A stretch of 64,000 nt of DNA from Ruminococcaceae bacterium UBA3903 (GCA_002391625.1 DGFJ01000033.1:1-64000); one strand, 5' to 3'; shown: positions 1 through 8,574, numbered from the stretch's first letter. The notes: a model not told the origin generated them from the letters alone. Numbers and translations: made by a program.

Positions 1-555
1 CACAAAGCCAGCACTAGGAAAGCCTAATGCAAATAAAAAATCTGTTGAATATAGCCATTGTGGCAATTTAATGCACATAATATTAGGAATACTAATAACA
101 CCATTAGGTATGCCATAGCACAGCACAAACAACAATGCTGACCCCAACAGACCCACCCTTATAGGTATTTTGTTTATATAGGGCTTAATAAAGGAAAACA
201 ATATCATGGCAATGGATAAAAAATGAAGTATGCCAAAAAGTATTGCTATATCTGGAACAGCAATCATCGTCACAATAGTAATAGCTATTGCTACCCCTAA
301 CAGCTTAACACCACGCATTAAATTGCTATGGCTTAGCTGTGATGAGAACCCAGCCAACAGTATAAACGCACCCGCTATCAGTGGTTCTATTGGCATCATA
401 GTCATTAACAGCTTAGCACCTATAGGATAGTAAAAAACATAGGTCATAGAATAAAAAAGGTGAAACGTCACCATTAATATTATGGCTATGCCACGCAGGG
501 CATCAACAAAGTGTATTCGGTTATTAGATTTTACTTGTTTTTGCTCAAGCTTCAA
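1..555 (-). CDS. Heparan-alpha-glucosaminide N-acetyltransferase-like membrane protein (DUF1624), 3' truncated by window edge
   Basis: Only the first 185 codons are visible. The N-terminus carries the DUF1624/HGSNAT signature (HFVDALRGIAIILMVTFHL, about residues 11-29), followed by at least five hydrophobic helices, as expected for a multipass acyltransferase that moves an acyl group across the membrane. The chosen start is a TTG at 553-555, preceded by GAGGTGG four bases upstream; there is no in-frame ATG before the conserved motif. A TTGTCA-17-TATACT promoter lies just upstream. The substrate cannot be inferred. The family assignment is firm; the function is open. Confidence 0.8.
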   Translation of the reverse strand, partial: MKLEQKQVKSNNRIHFVDALRGIAIILMVTFHLFYSMTYVFYYPIGAKLLMTMMPIEPLIAGAFILLAGFSSQLSHSNLMRGVKLLGVAIAITIVTMIAVPDIAILFGILHFLSIAMILFSFIKPYINKIPIRVGLLGSALLFVLCYGIPNGVISIPNIMCIKLPQWLYSTDFLFALGFPSAGFV

Positions 556-617
556 TAAACCACCTCATAATAGTTTTCATACACTTTACAATTTCTCAAA
601 ATATGCTATATTATAGT

Positions 618-646
618 AGTATATCATTATAGAGGATTTTTGACAA
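618..646 (-). promoter_or_regulatory. Sigma-A-type promoter for the DUF1624 gene
   Basis: On the minus strand TTGTCA (646-641) is separated by exactly 17 bases from TATACT (623-618). The -35 box overlaps a TTGACA on the plus strand (640-645), so the divergent thioesterase gene may share this control region. Confidence 0.6.
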
Positions 647-741
647 TCTTTACGGTGAATTTATTAGGCATAGTTTTTTAATATGTGACCATTTCCTCTT
701 AATTTTAAAACAACGCCACAAAAGAAAGGAATATATAATAT

Positions 742-1137
742 ATGGAAATCCCACAGATAGGCATTACAATTAAAAAGAAAACAACCGTCACACCTGAACT
801 GCTGGCAAGCTATGTAGGCAGCGGCACAATACAGGTATATGCCACACCAATGGTAGTGGCATTAATGGAAAAGGCTGCGGCAGCTCTGGTACAACCATAC
901 CTAGACGAGGGTATTACCACCGTAGGCACACGCATTGCCATTGACCACCTAAGTGCCACACCACAAGATGCACAGGTATATGCCGTTGCTACCCTGACCG
1001 CTTTGAATGGCAGAAAATTTGATTTTTCAGTGGAGGCATATGATAACGGTGGCTTAATTGCCAAGGGTGAACACACAAGATTTTCTGTTAAGGCTGATAC
1101 CTTCTTGAAAAAAGCTCAAGAGAAGCTAGAGGTATAA
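742..1137 (+). CDS. FlK-like hotdog thioesterase
   Basis: A 131-residue single-domain hotdog protein of the fluoroacetyl-CoA thioesterase (FlK)-like family. Known FlK uses Thr42, Glu50 and His76; here Thr35, Glu43 (in TPMVVALMEKAAA) and His69 (in IDHLSATP) keep the same spacing with a constant offset of seven, so the acyl-CoA hydrolase site looks intact. The natural substrate in clostridia is unknown; fluoroacetate is unlikely. AAAGGA precedes the ATG by 11 bases. The HAD phosphatase gene starts five bases after its stop, suggesting cotranscription and coupled translation. Confidence 0.85.
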   Translation: MEIPQIGITIKKKTTVTPELLASYVGSGTIQVYATPMVVALMEKAAAALVQPYLDEGITTVGTRIAIDHLSATPQDAQVYAVATLTALNGRKFDFSVEAYDNGGLIAKGEHTRFSVKADTFLKKAQEKLEV

Positions 1138-1141
1138 TTAA

Positions 1142-1798
1142 ATGGTGTGTAAATACGACTTGGTTTTGTTTGACCTAGACGGTACTCTAAGCGACTCCGC
1201 ACAAGGTGTGCAGGACAGTCTGGAATATGCCTTGAAGGCCATGGGCAAGCCTGTACCCAACCTATCCGACAGAAGTATTTATGTTGGTCCACCTCTGCTA
1301 GACACCTTTAGGAACTATTTTAAGCTGTCACCAGAGGAATGTGACAAGGGAATAGCTCTATACAAGCAATACTATGAAACAAACGGCATCCTAAAAAACT
1401 ACCAATATAATGGGCTAGAAAAGCTAATAAGCACTGTTCGTAAAAATGGTAGCATAGCTGTTGTTTCCACATCAAAGCTTGAAGCCTTTGCCTACAGGGT
1501 ATTGGAAATCATCGGGCTTGATAACTACTTTGACGCTGTATGTGGGTCCAACCTTGATGGCAGCAGACGGGAAAAGGCGGACATTATACGCTACGCAATG
1601 GAAAAGGTAAATATTACTGACAGCAGCCATATAGTGCTTATTGGCGACACCGTATTTGACACAATAGGTGCGATGGAAACTGGCTGTGATTTTATAGGTG
1701 TAACCTATGGCTTTGGTAAAAAGGAGCAGATGGCAGCTAAGGGCTGTACAAAATTTTCTGACACAGTGGACGGTCTGTACAATTTTTTATTTGAATAA
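1142..1798 (+). CDS. HAD-superfamily phosphatase (phosphoglycolate phosphatase-like)
   Basis: A 218-residue HAD hydrolase with the nucleophile motif DLDGT at residues 11-15 (Asp11, Asp13), a helical cap, a motif II Ser/Thr region (VVSTSK), and the C-terminal acidic motif in LIGDTVFD. This architecture fits the Gph/PNKP-like group that hydrolyses small phosphate monoesters in the cytoplasm. The ATG follows GAGGTATAATTAA, and the ribosome site lies inside the end of the preceding thioesterase gene, so the two are probably translated together. Specific substrate not predictable. Confidence 0.85.
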   Translation: MVCKYDLVLFDLDGTLSDSAQGVQDSLEYALKAMGKPVPNLSDRSIYVGPPLLDTFRNYFKLSPEECDKGIALYKQYYETNGILKNYQYNGLEKLISTVRKNGSIAVVSTSKLEAFAYRVLEIIGLDNYFDAVCGSNLDGSRREKADIIRYAMEKVNITDSSHIVLIGDTVFDTIGAMETGCDFIGVTYGFGKKEQMAAKGCTKFSDTVDGLYNFLFE

Positions 1799-1854
1799 AT
1801 ATTTGCCTGTAAATAACTATCATTATCTTAGGATTTATCCTAAATGTTTTGGGT

Positions 1855-1936
1855 AATCCCAAAATCAAAGGAATATTCAGGGGGCAGCGTTATGCTGTCC
1901 CTTGTTTTAATATACTAGCCTTATATTATTTCCCTA
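1855..1936 (+). repeat. Dispersed hairpin element, copy 1
   Basis: An about 82-bp noncoding segment matching 25435-25515 in the same orientation at roughly 70% identity by hand alignment. The best conserved part is GTCCCTTRTTTTAATATRCT, at about 1896-1915. The core (1881-1901) folds as GGGGCAGC-loop-GCTGTCCC followed by TTGTTTT, so it could serve as a rho-independent terminator for the HAD gene. Both copies sit just downstream of plus-strand genes. Confidence 0.5.
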
Positions 1937-1969
1937 TCCCAGCTATTGACAAAGAGCCTTTATAGCATT

Positions 1970-2008
1970 AATGCACACGCAGAGCCTATTTTCTGCGTGT
2001 GCATTTTT
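1970..2008. terminator. Strong stem-loop between convergent HAD and cysS genes
   Basis: A perfect 14-bp stem (1970-1983 with 1992-2005) with an 8-base loop. A T-rich tail follows on the plus strand. It lies between convergent genes and probably insulates both; the minus-strand side lacks a strong U-tract. Confidence 0.65.
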
Positions 2009-2024
2009 ATAGTATATATTTTTA

Positions 2025-3428
2025 TTATTTTTCGACTCTCCACTTTATGCCCTGTGGTGTGTCCTCTAAAACTATATGACGAGCCTTCAGCTCATCACGG
2101 ATAGCATCAGCAGCAGCCCAGTCCTTATCAGCACGAGCCTGTGTACGTTTAGCAATAAGCTCCTCTATTTCTGCATCTAAAGACTTAACCTCCTTGTTTT
2201 GAACTAAACCAATAACATCCGTCAGCTCATCAAACAAGTCCAGTGCATATTGGCACAGCTCCTTAGAGGGTGCGTTGTCAGCCACAATGGTGTTAATGTC
2301 ACGGGTCAGCTCAAATATAGCGGATATACCATCGGCAGTGTTTAGGTCATCGTCCATAGCATTTATGAAATGCTTTCGGTGTGCGTCCAGCCTATCCTTT
2401 AGTCCCTGCTCATTAGTCTTAGGGGTGCTGTCCCCACTGTCCATAACAAAAACAAGATTTTCACGGCAGTTATACAGTCTTTCCAGGGATGCCTTGCACT
2501 GCTCAATAATATCTGAATTATAGTTAATTGGGCTGCGGTAATGAGATGATATAAGCATATATCTAATAGGCTCATAACCATATTTTTCAGCCACATCACG
2601 CACTGTAAAAAAGTTGTTAAGTGATTTTGACATTTTTTTGTTGTCAACGTTTATATAGCCGTTGTGCATCCAGTAATGTGCAAATGGTACACCGTTGCAG
2701 CACTCGCTTTGTGCTATTTCATTTTCATGGTGTGGAAATATTAGGTCCTGACCACCACAATGTACATCAATAGTTTCACCTAGGTATTTTCTTGCCATTG
2801 CTGAGCATTCTATGTGCCAGCCTGGTCTGCCCTTACCCCATGGTGCCTGCCAGTATGGCTCTCCCTCTTTTGCTGATTTCCACAAAGCAAAATCCATAGG
2901 CTCTTTTTTAATATCGCCAATAGATATTCTGGCACCTGCCTCTAAATCCTCCAAGGGCTGATGGGACAGCTTGCCATATTCGTCAAATTTATTTGTGCTG
3001 AAATATACGTCACCGCCTTTGGTAGCATAGGCGTAGCCCTTGTCTATTAAATCCTTAACAATGTCTATTATCTCGTCCATATTTTCAGTAGCACGAGGAT
3101 GAATAGTAGCCTCACGCACACCCAAGCCAGCAGCGTCAGCCTTGTACTCATCAATATATCTATTGGCAATGGTTAGGTAATCCGTACCCTCCTCATTTGC
3201 CTTTTTTATAATCTTATCATCAATATCTGTAAAGTTTTGAACAAAGGTTACTGTATATCCCCTATACTCTAAATATCTTCTGAAAATATCAAAAACACAT
3301 ATTGGCCTAGCATTGCCAATGTGGATATAATTGTACACTGTAGGGCCACAGGCATAAATTTTAGCTTGGTTTTCTTTTAGTGGAATAAACTCCTGCTTTT
3401 CTCTGGTTAAGGTGTTATAAATTTTCAT
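2025..3428 (-). CDS. cysS: Cysteine--tRNA ligase
   Basis: A 467-residue class I aminoacyl-tRNA synthetase charging tRNA-Cys. Visible motifs are the zinc-ligand CGPTVY near residue 27, HIGN in NYIHIGNARP (about 36-39), the HCGGQDLIFPHHENE block carrying further zinc ligands, and KMSKS in the catalytic loop. Length is typical. It overlaps the end of the cysE gene by four bases (ATGA-type coupling), and both are led by a T-box whose specifier reads UGC (Cys). CysE makes O-acetylserine and CysS uses cysteine, so uncharged tRNA-Cys controls both supply and use. Confidence 0.97.
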   Translation of the reverse strand: MKIYNTLTREKQEFIPLKENQAKIYACGPTVYNYIHIGNARPICVFDIFRRYLEYRGYTVTFVQNFTDIDDKIIKKANEEGTDYLTIANRYIDEYKADAAGLGVREATIHPRATENMDEIIDIVKDLIDKGYAYATKGGDVYFSTNKFDEYGKLSHQPLEDLEAGARISIGDIKKEPMDFALWKSAKEGEPYWQAPWGKGRPGWHIECSAMARKYLGETIDVHCGGQDLIFPHHENEIAQSECCNGVPFAHYWMHNGYINVDNKKMSKSLNNFFTVRDVAEKYGYEPIRYMLISSHYRSPINYNSDIIEQCKASLERLYNCRENLVFVMDSGDSTPKTNEQGLKDRLDAHRKHFINAMDDDLNTADGISAIFELTRDINTIVADNAPSKELCQYALDLFDELTDVIGLVQNKEVKSLDAEIEELIAKRTQARADKDWAAADAIRDELKARHIVLEDTPQGIKWRVEK

Positions 3429-4078
3429 TTTTTCCCATCCTTTTCTAATTGTTTTATTCTTTCATCTAATAGTGTATATTCATATCTAAGCCTACAAAGC
3501 TCCTGTGAAACAGGGTCAGCAATGTGTATTTGGTCTAGCGTTTCATTTTTAACACCATTAATGCGAACAACTCTAGCCGGTACACCAACAGCGGTAGCAC
3601 CATCCGGCACCTCGTCCAAAACAACAGCACCAGCGGCTATACGTGCGTTGTCACCTACTCTAAAGGGGCCAAGCACCTTAGCACCTGAACCTACCAATAC
3701 ATTATCACCCAGGGTTGGGTGACGCTTACCATGCTCCTTACCTGTACCACCCAGCGTTACATTTTGATATATTGTACAGTTATCACCTATAATAGTAGTT
3801 TCACCAATAACAACACCCATACCATGGTCTATAAATAATCCTTTGCCTATGGTAGCACCTGGGTGTATCTCTACCCCTGTTTTATGTCTGGCACGCTGTG
3901 ATATATATCTGGCAATAAATTTCATATTATGACGAAAAAACCAGTTGGATTTTCTGTAAGCTCTTAGTGCCTTAAAGCCAGAATACAGAAAATAAACCTC
4001 AGCCTTACTTCTAGCGGCAGGGTCGCGCCTCATTATAGATTTCAAGTCATCATTTAAAGACTTAAACAAACATATCAT
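3425..4078 (-). CDS. cysE: Serine O-acetyltransferase (EpsC/CysE type)
   Basis: Acetylates serine to O-acetylserine, the first step of cysteine synthesis. An N-terminal helical domain (DPAARSKAEVY) is followed by left-handed beta-helix hexapeptide repeats including EIHPGATIGKGLFIDHGMG and GGTGKEHGKRHP, typical of CysE. The reading frame stays open upstream through the T-box terminator, but that part is not protein. The ATG at 4078 directly abuts the AAGGGA ribosome site; a TTG at 4069, nine bases from that site and aligned with the family N-terminus (LFKSLNDDL), is an equally or more likely start. The product is about 215 residues. Confidence 0.93.
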   Translation of the reverse strand: MICLFKSLNDDLKSIMRRDPAARSKAEVYFLYSGFKALRAYRKSNWFFRHNMKFIARYISQRARHKTGVEIHPGATIGKGLFIDHGMGVVIGETTIIGDNCTIYQNVTLGGTGKEHGKRHPTLGDNVLVGSGAKVLGPFRVGDNARIAAGAVVLDEVPDGATAVGVPARVVRINGVKNETLDQIHIADPVSQELCRLRYEYTLLDERIKQLEKDGKK

Positions 4079-4091
4079 TCCCTTCGTTTTT

Positions 4092-4130
4092 AAAAAACAA
4101 ATGCCCCGTCCCAAAAAAGGGACGAGGCAC
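4092..4130 (-). terminator. T-box terminator hairpin
   Basis: The stem TGCCTCGTCCC / GGGACGGGGCA (4102-4130) has a T-rich loop and is followed on the minus strand by TTTGTTTTTT. It competes with the antiterminator containing the T-box sequence. Confidence 0.88.
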
Positions 4131-4345
4131 AAAAAACGGCTCCGTGGTTCCACCCAGCTTCAGCAGTAGCTCTACTGCTCTTAAACTTGCCCTGTAACGT
4201 AGGCTAACGCACAAATATACTGTTATTTCCATTTGTGTGCTGACAGGTGCATTTTATTACTGCTTATTTCAAGCGGATTTTCAGCCGATGACCGCTCTCT
4301 CTGTGAAACAGGGTAGCAACTACTTTTCCTGATAAACGCATTTAA
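4092..4345 (-). promoter_or_regulatory. T-box riboswitch, Cys specifier, upstream of cysE-cysS
   Basis: The minus-strand leader has the hallmarks of a tRNA-sensing T-box. It contains an AGTA-type motif, a Stem I with GCGG...CCGC distal helix, and a specifier loop reading AAAATGCACCT, with TGC (Cys) at about 4248-4250 followed by A. A linker stem follows (GAGCAGTAGAGCTACTGCT, about 4162-4180). The T-box sequence GGGTGGAACCACGG (4142-4155) precedes a terminator hairpin at 4102-4130. Uncharged tRNA-Cys should bind and favour antitermination, turning on cysE and cysS. This leader also accounts for the 341-base gap between cysE and pgsA. Confidence 0.92.
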
Positions 4346-4419
4346 TCATATTTTATATACTCCATTATATAACAACTTCATCTAAAATGGAACAGGCAAA
4401 ATATATTTTATTACAATTT

Positions 4420-5016
4420 TTATTTAGCAGCCTTAAAACATTCCTTGTTATCCTTTAAGTATATAAAACCCGAAACCAGTGTAAGCAGAACTGTTATCCA
4501 AATAAGAATTTGGTCTATTATGTAAACTAAAACCTTAATATCTGGCAGCCCATTAGGCAGTGGTATAACATCAAGGGTAATAAGCTGTATAATATACTGT
4601 AACAAAATAACCGCAACTATTGCCACAATTTGGCTTACTGTTTTGGCTTTTCCCCATATATTGGCTGATACCACATTGCCCTTTGAGGCAGCTACCAAGC
4701 GTACAGAGGTTACGGCAAACTCTCTGAACAGTACAATAATCAGTGGAACTGCACCCATAATACCTAGCTGAACAAAGCAAGCAAAGGCGGCCATTACCAG
4801 TATTTTATCGGCTAATGGATCTGCAAACTTTCCAAAGTCGGTTATTTGATTGTTCCTTCGTGCGATTTTACCATCTAACAAATCTGTGACAGACGCTATT
4901 ATAAACACTATTAAGCACCACAAAAAGCTATGGGGTATTTGTGTTAATAAAAGCAACGCCACAAAAACAGGCACTAAGATAATTCTAAGTAACGTTAGCT
5001 TGTTAGGTAAATTCAT
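4420..5016 (-). CDS. pgsA: CDP-diacylglycerol--glycerol-3-phosphate 3-phosphatidyltransferase
   Basis: A 198-residue multipass membrane enzyme making phosphatidylglycerol phosphate from CDP-diacylglycerol and glycerol-3-phosphate. The CDP-alcohol phosphotransferase signature is complete: Asp45, Asp48-Gly49, Ala52-Arg53, Gly62, Asp66 and Asp70 (DLLDGKIAR ... FGKFADPLAD). The flanks are hydrophobic helices. It lies 27 bases downstream of rimO on the same strand, as in many Firmicutes. Confidence 0.95.
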   Translation of the reverse strand: MNLPNKLTLLRIILVPVFVALLLLTQIPHSFLWCLIVFIIASVTDLLDGKIARRNNQITDFGKFADPLADKILVMAAFACFVQLGIMGAVPLIIVLFREFAVTSVRLVAASKGNVVSANIWGKAKTVSQIVAIVAVILLQYIIQLITLDVIPLPNGLPDIKVLVYIIDQILIWITVLLTLVSGFIYLKDNKECFKAAK

Positions 5017-5043
5017 TAAATCACTCTTTCCTTATTATGAGGC

Positions 5044-6375
5044 TCAGTCAACCATTGTTCCTATTGGGTCACAGTCTAAATAATCATCAAGCTTCACCCT
5101 TACAAGCTCACCTATCTGTGGTTTTCTGCTGTCGATGTTAAAAAACACCTTTCCGTCAACATCTGGTGAATCCGCCTTTGAGCGTCCAAAGTAGCACTGT
5201 GCATACTTATCGTATCCCTCTGTAAGCACCTCAATGGTTTTACCCATCAAGGACCTACAATATTCCTCCATAATTATATGCTGCTGTTCCATAATAATTT
5301 CCTGCCGATGTGCTTTTATTTCCTCGTCTATTTGATTTTCCATTAGAGCTGCTTTGGTATCCTCCTCTGGAGAATAAGTAAAACAGCCCAGACGCTCAAA
5401 CCGCACATCATTAATAAACTGTGACAGCTCCTCAAACTCCTTGTCTGTTTCCCCAGGAAAGCCCACGATTAAGGTTGTACGCAGCACAGCATCTGGTAAT
5501 TTTGTCCTGATTTTGTTAATTAAGGCAGTTAAGCTGTTAACGTCACCACGACGGTTCATTGCTTTTAAAATGTTACCGTTACAGTGCTGCAATGGTAAAT
5601 CTATATAATTTATTACCTTTTGGTTTGTTGCCATACAATCCAACAATTCGTCTGTTATTCTGTCTGGGTAGCAGTAAAGCATACGTACCCACTGTAGCCC
5701 GTCTATTGCACACAGCTGATTAAGCAACGTTGGCAGCATTAGCTTTCCGTAAATGTCCTCACCATATCTGGTGGTATCCTGTGCTATAACAATAAGCTCT
5801 TTAACACCATTATTAACAAGGGTCTGTGCCTCTGCTACTAAATCCTCTATTTTTCTGCTGCGGAATTTTCCCCTAATTAAAGGAATTGCACAGTAGGTAC
5901 AGCAGTTGTCACAGCCATCAGCCACCTTTAGGTAGGCGTAATGCTGTTGTGTGCTTTGTACTCGTCCACCGTTCATTGGCATTTCCAGCTTATCTGGAAA
6001 GCTTTGTGGCTTTTTGCCATTGAGTGCTTCCTCTACAACCTGCGCTATATCCCCATTAGCACCTATTCCTATAACTCCATCAACCTCATACAGCTGATCC
6101 ATAATTTGGTCTTTATAGCGTTCTGCTAAACACCCCGTTACTAATATGGCTTTTATTTTACCCTCTTGCTTCAGCTTACCCAGCTCTAAAATTTCCTCTA
6201 TGCTTTCCTGTTTAGCTGATTCTATAAAGCCACAGGTGTTTACAATTGCTACATCTGCCATTGCTGGGTCTTCTATTATTTTATAGCCTGCCTGTCTAAG
6301 GGTAAACAGCATCATTTCAGCATCTACCTGATTTTTTGCACAGCCAAGGCTTACTATTGCGACTTTTTTCGCCAT
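5044..6375 (-). CDS. rimO: Ribosomal protein uS12 methylthiotransferase RimO
   Basis: A radical-SAM methylthiotransferase that modifies a conserved Asp of ribosomal protein S12. The N-terminal UPF0004 domain begins VAIVSLGCAKNQVDAEM, with further Cys residues in VNTCGF and VTGCLAER. The radical-SAM cluster motif is CDNCCTYC (C-x3-C-x2-C). A C-terminal TRAM domain ends the protein. The start chosen is the ATG of MAKKVAIVS, with GAGGAA six bases upstream; a longer in-frame extension of 14 residues has no ribosome site. 443 residues, normal for RimO, and the sequence suits RimO better than MiaB. Confidence 0.94.
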   Translation of the reverse strand: MAKKVAIVSLGCAKNQVDAEMMLFTLRQAGYKIIEDPAMADVAIVNTCGFIESAKQESIEEILELGKLKQEGKIKAILVTGCLAERYKDQIMDQLYEVDGVIGIGANGDIAQVVEEALNGKKPQSFPDKLEMPMNGGRVQSTQQHYAYLKVADGCDNCCTYCAIPLIRGKFRSRKIEDLVAEAQTLVNNGVKELIVIAQDTTRYGEDIYGKLMLPTLLNQLCAIDGLQWVRMLYCYPDRITDELLDCMATNQKVINYIDLPLQHCNGNILKAMNRRGDVNSLTALINKIRTKLPDAVLRTTLIVGFPGETDKEFEELSQFINDVRFERLGCFTYSPEEDTKAALMENQIDEEIKAHRQEIIMEQQHIIMEEYCRSLMGKTIEVLTEGYDKYAQCYFGRSKADSPDVDGKVFFNIDSRKPQIGELVRVKLDDYLDCDPIGTMVD

Positions 6376-6434
6376 TTCTATTTCCTCGTTTTTCTTTGTA
6401 ATATTACGCATTTTCACAGTACAACGTTATGTAC

Positions 6435-6463
6435 ATTTTATCACAATAGTTATGTTTTGTCAC
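6435..6463 (-). promoter_or_regulatory. Promoter for rimO-pgsA
   Basis: Minus strand GTGACA (6463-6458), 17-base spacer, TAAAAT (6440-6435), about 60 bases before the rimO start. Confidence 0.55.
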
Positions 6464-6611
6464 TTGGAAATTATCTATTTAAAAATACTCTGGCTTTTAA
6501 CGCCACCAGCCATATTAATACTAAACCCTAACAGAATAATAGTCCTGCTATGTGGAGCTTTTAGTCACCCTATGAATAATAGCATGGACAACAAATACAA
6601 GCTGCAAATAA

Positions 6612-6639
6612 AATTGGGCTGCCACTGCTGGTAACCCAA
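6612..6639 (-). terminator. recX terminator
   Basis: On the minus strand the stem TTGGG/CCCAA (6639-6635 with 6618-6614) encloses CCA/TGG and is followed by TTTTATTTG. It lies just past the recX stop. Confidence 0.65.
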
Positions 6640-6651
6640 AAAATTGATATG

Positions 6652-7260
6652 TTAATAATATTCCTCATTGCTGTTCATTGCTGTTTTTATGTCACCATAG
6701 CCATAGCCCATACGCTGTAAATATGCAGCTGCACGTCTGTTTATCTTTTCATCCTCATGATACCGTGGGTATTTTTTCTCCAATATAACCTTTATCTCAC
6801 CTATTGTGTCAAATTCCATTTCGTCTATAATTTTATCTATTAAATCTCGGTCTATGCCTTTTTCTCTAAGCTTATATGCTATACCCCTAGGTGCCATATG
6901 CTTACTGCGTAACAGCTGGGCTGCATATCGTTTGGCATAATTTTCATCATTTACAAGTCCCAGCTCCTCCATCTTATCCGCTGCCTGCTCTGCCGCCTCT
7001 TTGGAGCAGGTACGGCGTATTTTATCACTAAGCTCTTTTTTTGAGTGGTCACGATAACCAATTAGGTATAACGCCTTTTCCTTTGCACGGTAGGCATCGG
7101 ATTTATCTATAATATCCTTTAGCTGTTGGTCATCTATTTCCACACCTGCTTTTATACCCTCCTTCATAAGGGTAAAGGTGTCCAGCTTCATAGCAAATTC
7201 GCCATCAATATATACAGCGCTTAATGATTTTCGCCGTGGCTCTATAGCAGTTATTAACAT
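6652..7260 (-). CDS. recX: Recombination regulator RecX
   Basis: A 202-residue, highly helical RecX-family protein that modulates RecA filaments. Tandem three-helix repeats are visible, for example KALYLIGYRDHSKKELSDKI and YAKRYAAQLLRSKHMAPRG, and it lies directly downstream of recA. The start chosen is the ATG of MLITAIEPRRKSL (GAGGTTGAAT upstream); an in-frame extension of 19 residues would run through an intercistronic hairpin and is not supported. A stem-loop between recA and recX probably lowers recX relative to recA. Confidence 0.93.
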   Translation of the reverse strand: MLITAIEPRRKSLSAVYIDGEFAMKLDTFTLMKEGIKAGVEIDDQQLKDIIDKSDAYRAKEKALYLIGYRDHSKKELSDKIRRTCSKEAAEQAADKMEELGLVNDENYAKRYAAQLLRSKHMAPRGIAYKLREKGIDRDLIDKIIDEMEFDTIGEIKVILEKKYPRYHEDEKINRRAAAYLQRMGYGYGDIKTAMNSNEEYY

Positions 7261-7276
7261 ATATTCAACCTCAATC

Positions 7277-7306
7277 AAAAGCCGAATGTATACACATTCG
7301 GCTTTT
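7277..7306 (-). terminator. Intercistronic hairpin between recA and recX
   Basis: A perfect 12-bp stem (AAAAGCCGAATG with CATTCGGCTTTT) and a 6-base loop. The stem ends in TTTT on the minus strand, so it may act as a partial terminator or as a stabiliser of the recA message. It ends about 16 bases before the recX start. Confidence 0.6.
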
Positions 7307-7363
7307 GGCATATCCAAAAAGGTCCAATTTTTTAACCTTTTCGGACACCCCTTTAATTATATT

Positions 7364-8515
7364 TTATTCTTCTACCATAATATCTATATTTTTATCAACA
7401 GCCTTTGGTGCTGGGTTTTCTTCCTCCGCATCCTCTATAACCTTTTCGTTCTTTTCTGCTGGCTTTTTCTTTGCCTTCGCCTTTAGTCCCTGCTCCTTCA
7501 GCTTTATCATAAGCTGTTCTTCAACGCTTTGTGCAATATCTGGATTTTCCTCAAAGAATATCTTTACATTGTCACGGCCTTGACCTAACCGTGTACCGTC
7601 ATAGGAAAACCACGCACCGCTTTTTTCTACAATATCGTTATCAACCGCTAAATCCAGCAGCTCACCCACACGAGATATTCCCTTGCCATACATTATATCA
7701 AAAAATGCCTCTTTAAAAGGAGGGGCTATTTTATTTTTAACTACCTTTGCACGAGTTCTGGAGCCTATCATATCCCCTCCAGCCTTTAGTGTTTCAACAC
7801 GTCTAATATCTATACGGACAGACGCATAAAATTTTAATGCACGTCCGCCGGGGGTAACCTCTGGATTACCGTAAACAACGCCCACCTTTTCACGCAGCTG
7901 GTTAATAAATATAGCAACACAGTTGGATTTTGCAATAGCACCCGCCAGCTTTCTAAGAGCCTGTGACATTAATCGAGCCTGCAAACCAACGTGGCTGTCA
8001 CCCATATCCCCCTCTATCTCTGCACGGGGTACCAGTGCCGCTACGGAGTCAACAACAATAACATCAATGGCACCTGAACGAACCAAGGCTTCTGTTATTT
8101 CCAACGCCTGCTCACCTGTGTCTGGCTGTGAAACGATTAGGCTGTCTATATCTACGCCTAAAGCCTCTGCATATACAGGGTCTAAGGCATGCTCAACGTC
8201 AATAAACGCAACATTACCGCCGTTTTTTTGCCCCTGTGCAATACAGTGCAGGGATAATGTGGTTTTTCCTGATGATTCTGGCCCATATATTTCTATAATT
8301 CTGCCACGTGGTAAGCCACCTATTCCCAATGCTATATCCAGTGACAATGAGCCTGTTGAAACATGACCTACGTTCATCGCCTGATTTTGACCTAAACGCA
8401 TTACTGCGCCCTTGCCAAATTGCTTTTCAATTTGACCTAAAGCTGTTTCTAATGCCTTTTCTTTGTTGGTTTCTGTACTTACTATTTTGGTAAGCTTTTT
8501 TTTATCTGCAGCCAT
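7364..8515 (-). CDS. recA: Recombinase RecA
   Basis: A 383-residue RecA: DNA strand exchange in homologous recombination and LexA co-protease. The ATP-binding P-loop is GPESSGKT in IIEIYGPESSGKTTL, the Walker B region is VIVVDSVAAL, and the DNA-binding and ATPase signature ALKFYASVRIDIRR is present. The tail (KEQGLKAKAKKKPAEKN then an acidic end) is longer and more charged than in many relatives. The ATG has GGAGGTCACTA upstream. The gene has its own promoter and an upstream SOS box, so DNA damage should induce it. Confidence 0.98.
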   Translation of the reverse strand: MAADKKKLTKIVSTETNKEKALETALGQIEKQFGKGAVMRLGQNQAMNVGHVSTGSLSLDIALGIGGLPRGRIIEIYGPESSGKTTLSLHCIAQGQKNGGNVAFIDVEHALDPVYAEALGVDIDSLIVSQPDTGEQALEITEALVRSGAIDVIVVDSVAALVPRAEIEGDMGDSHVGLQARLMSQALRKLAGAIAKSNCVAIFINQLREKVGVVYGNPEVTPGGRALKFYASVRIDIRRVETLKAGGDMIGSRTRAKVVKNKIAPPFKEAFFDIMYGKGISRVGELLDLAVDNDIVEKSGAWFSYDGTRLGQGRDNVKIFFEENPDIAQSVEEQLMIKLKEQGLKAKAKKKPAEKNEKVIEDAEEENPAPKAVDKNIDIMVEE

Positions 8516-8574
8516 TAGTGACCTCCGTATCTACGCCAAAGCGTATGTAAAATTCTCATTTTTTATCGTCTTTA

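Noticed and set aside
4079..4153. N-terminal extension of the cysE frame
   Set aside because: It would translate through the T-box terminator hairpin; the motif structure is RNA, not protein.
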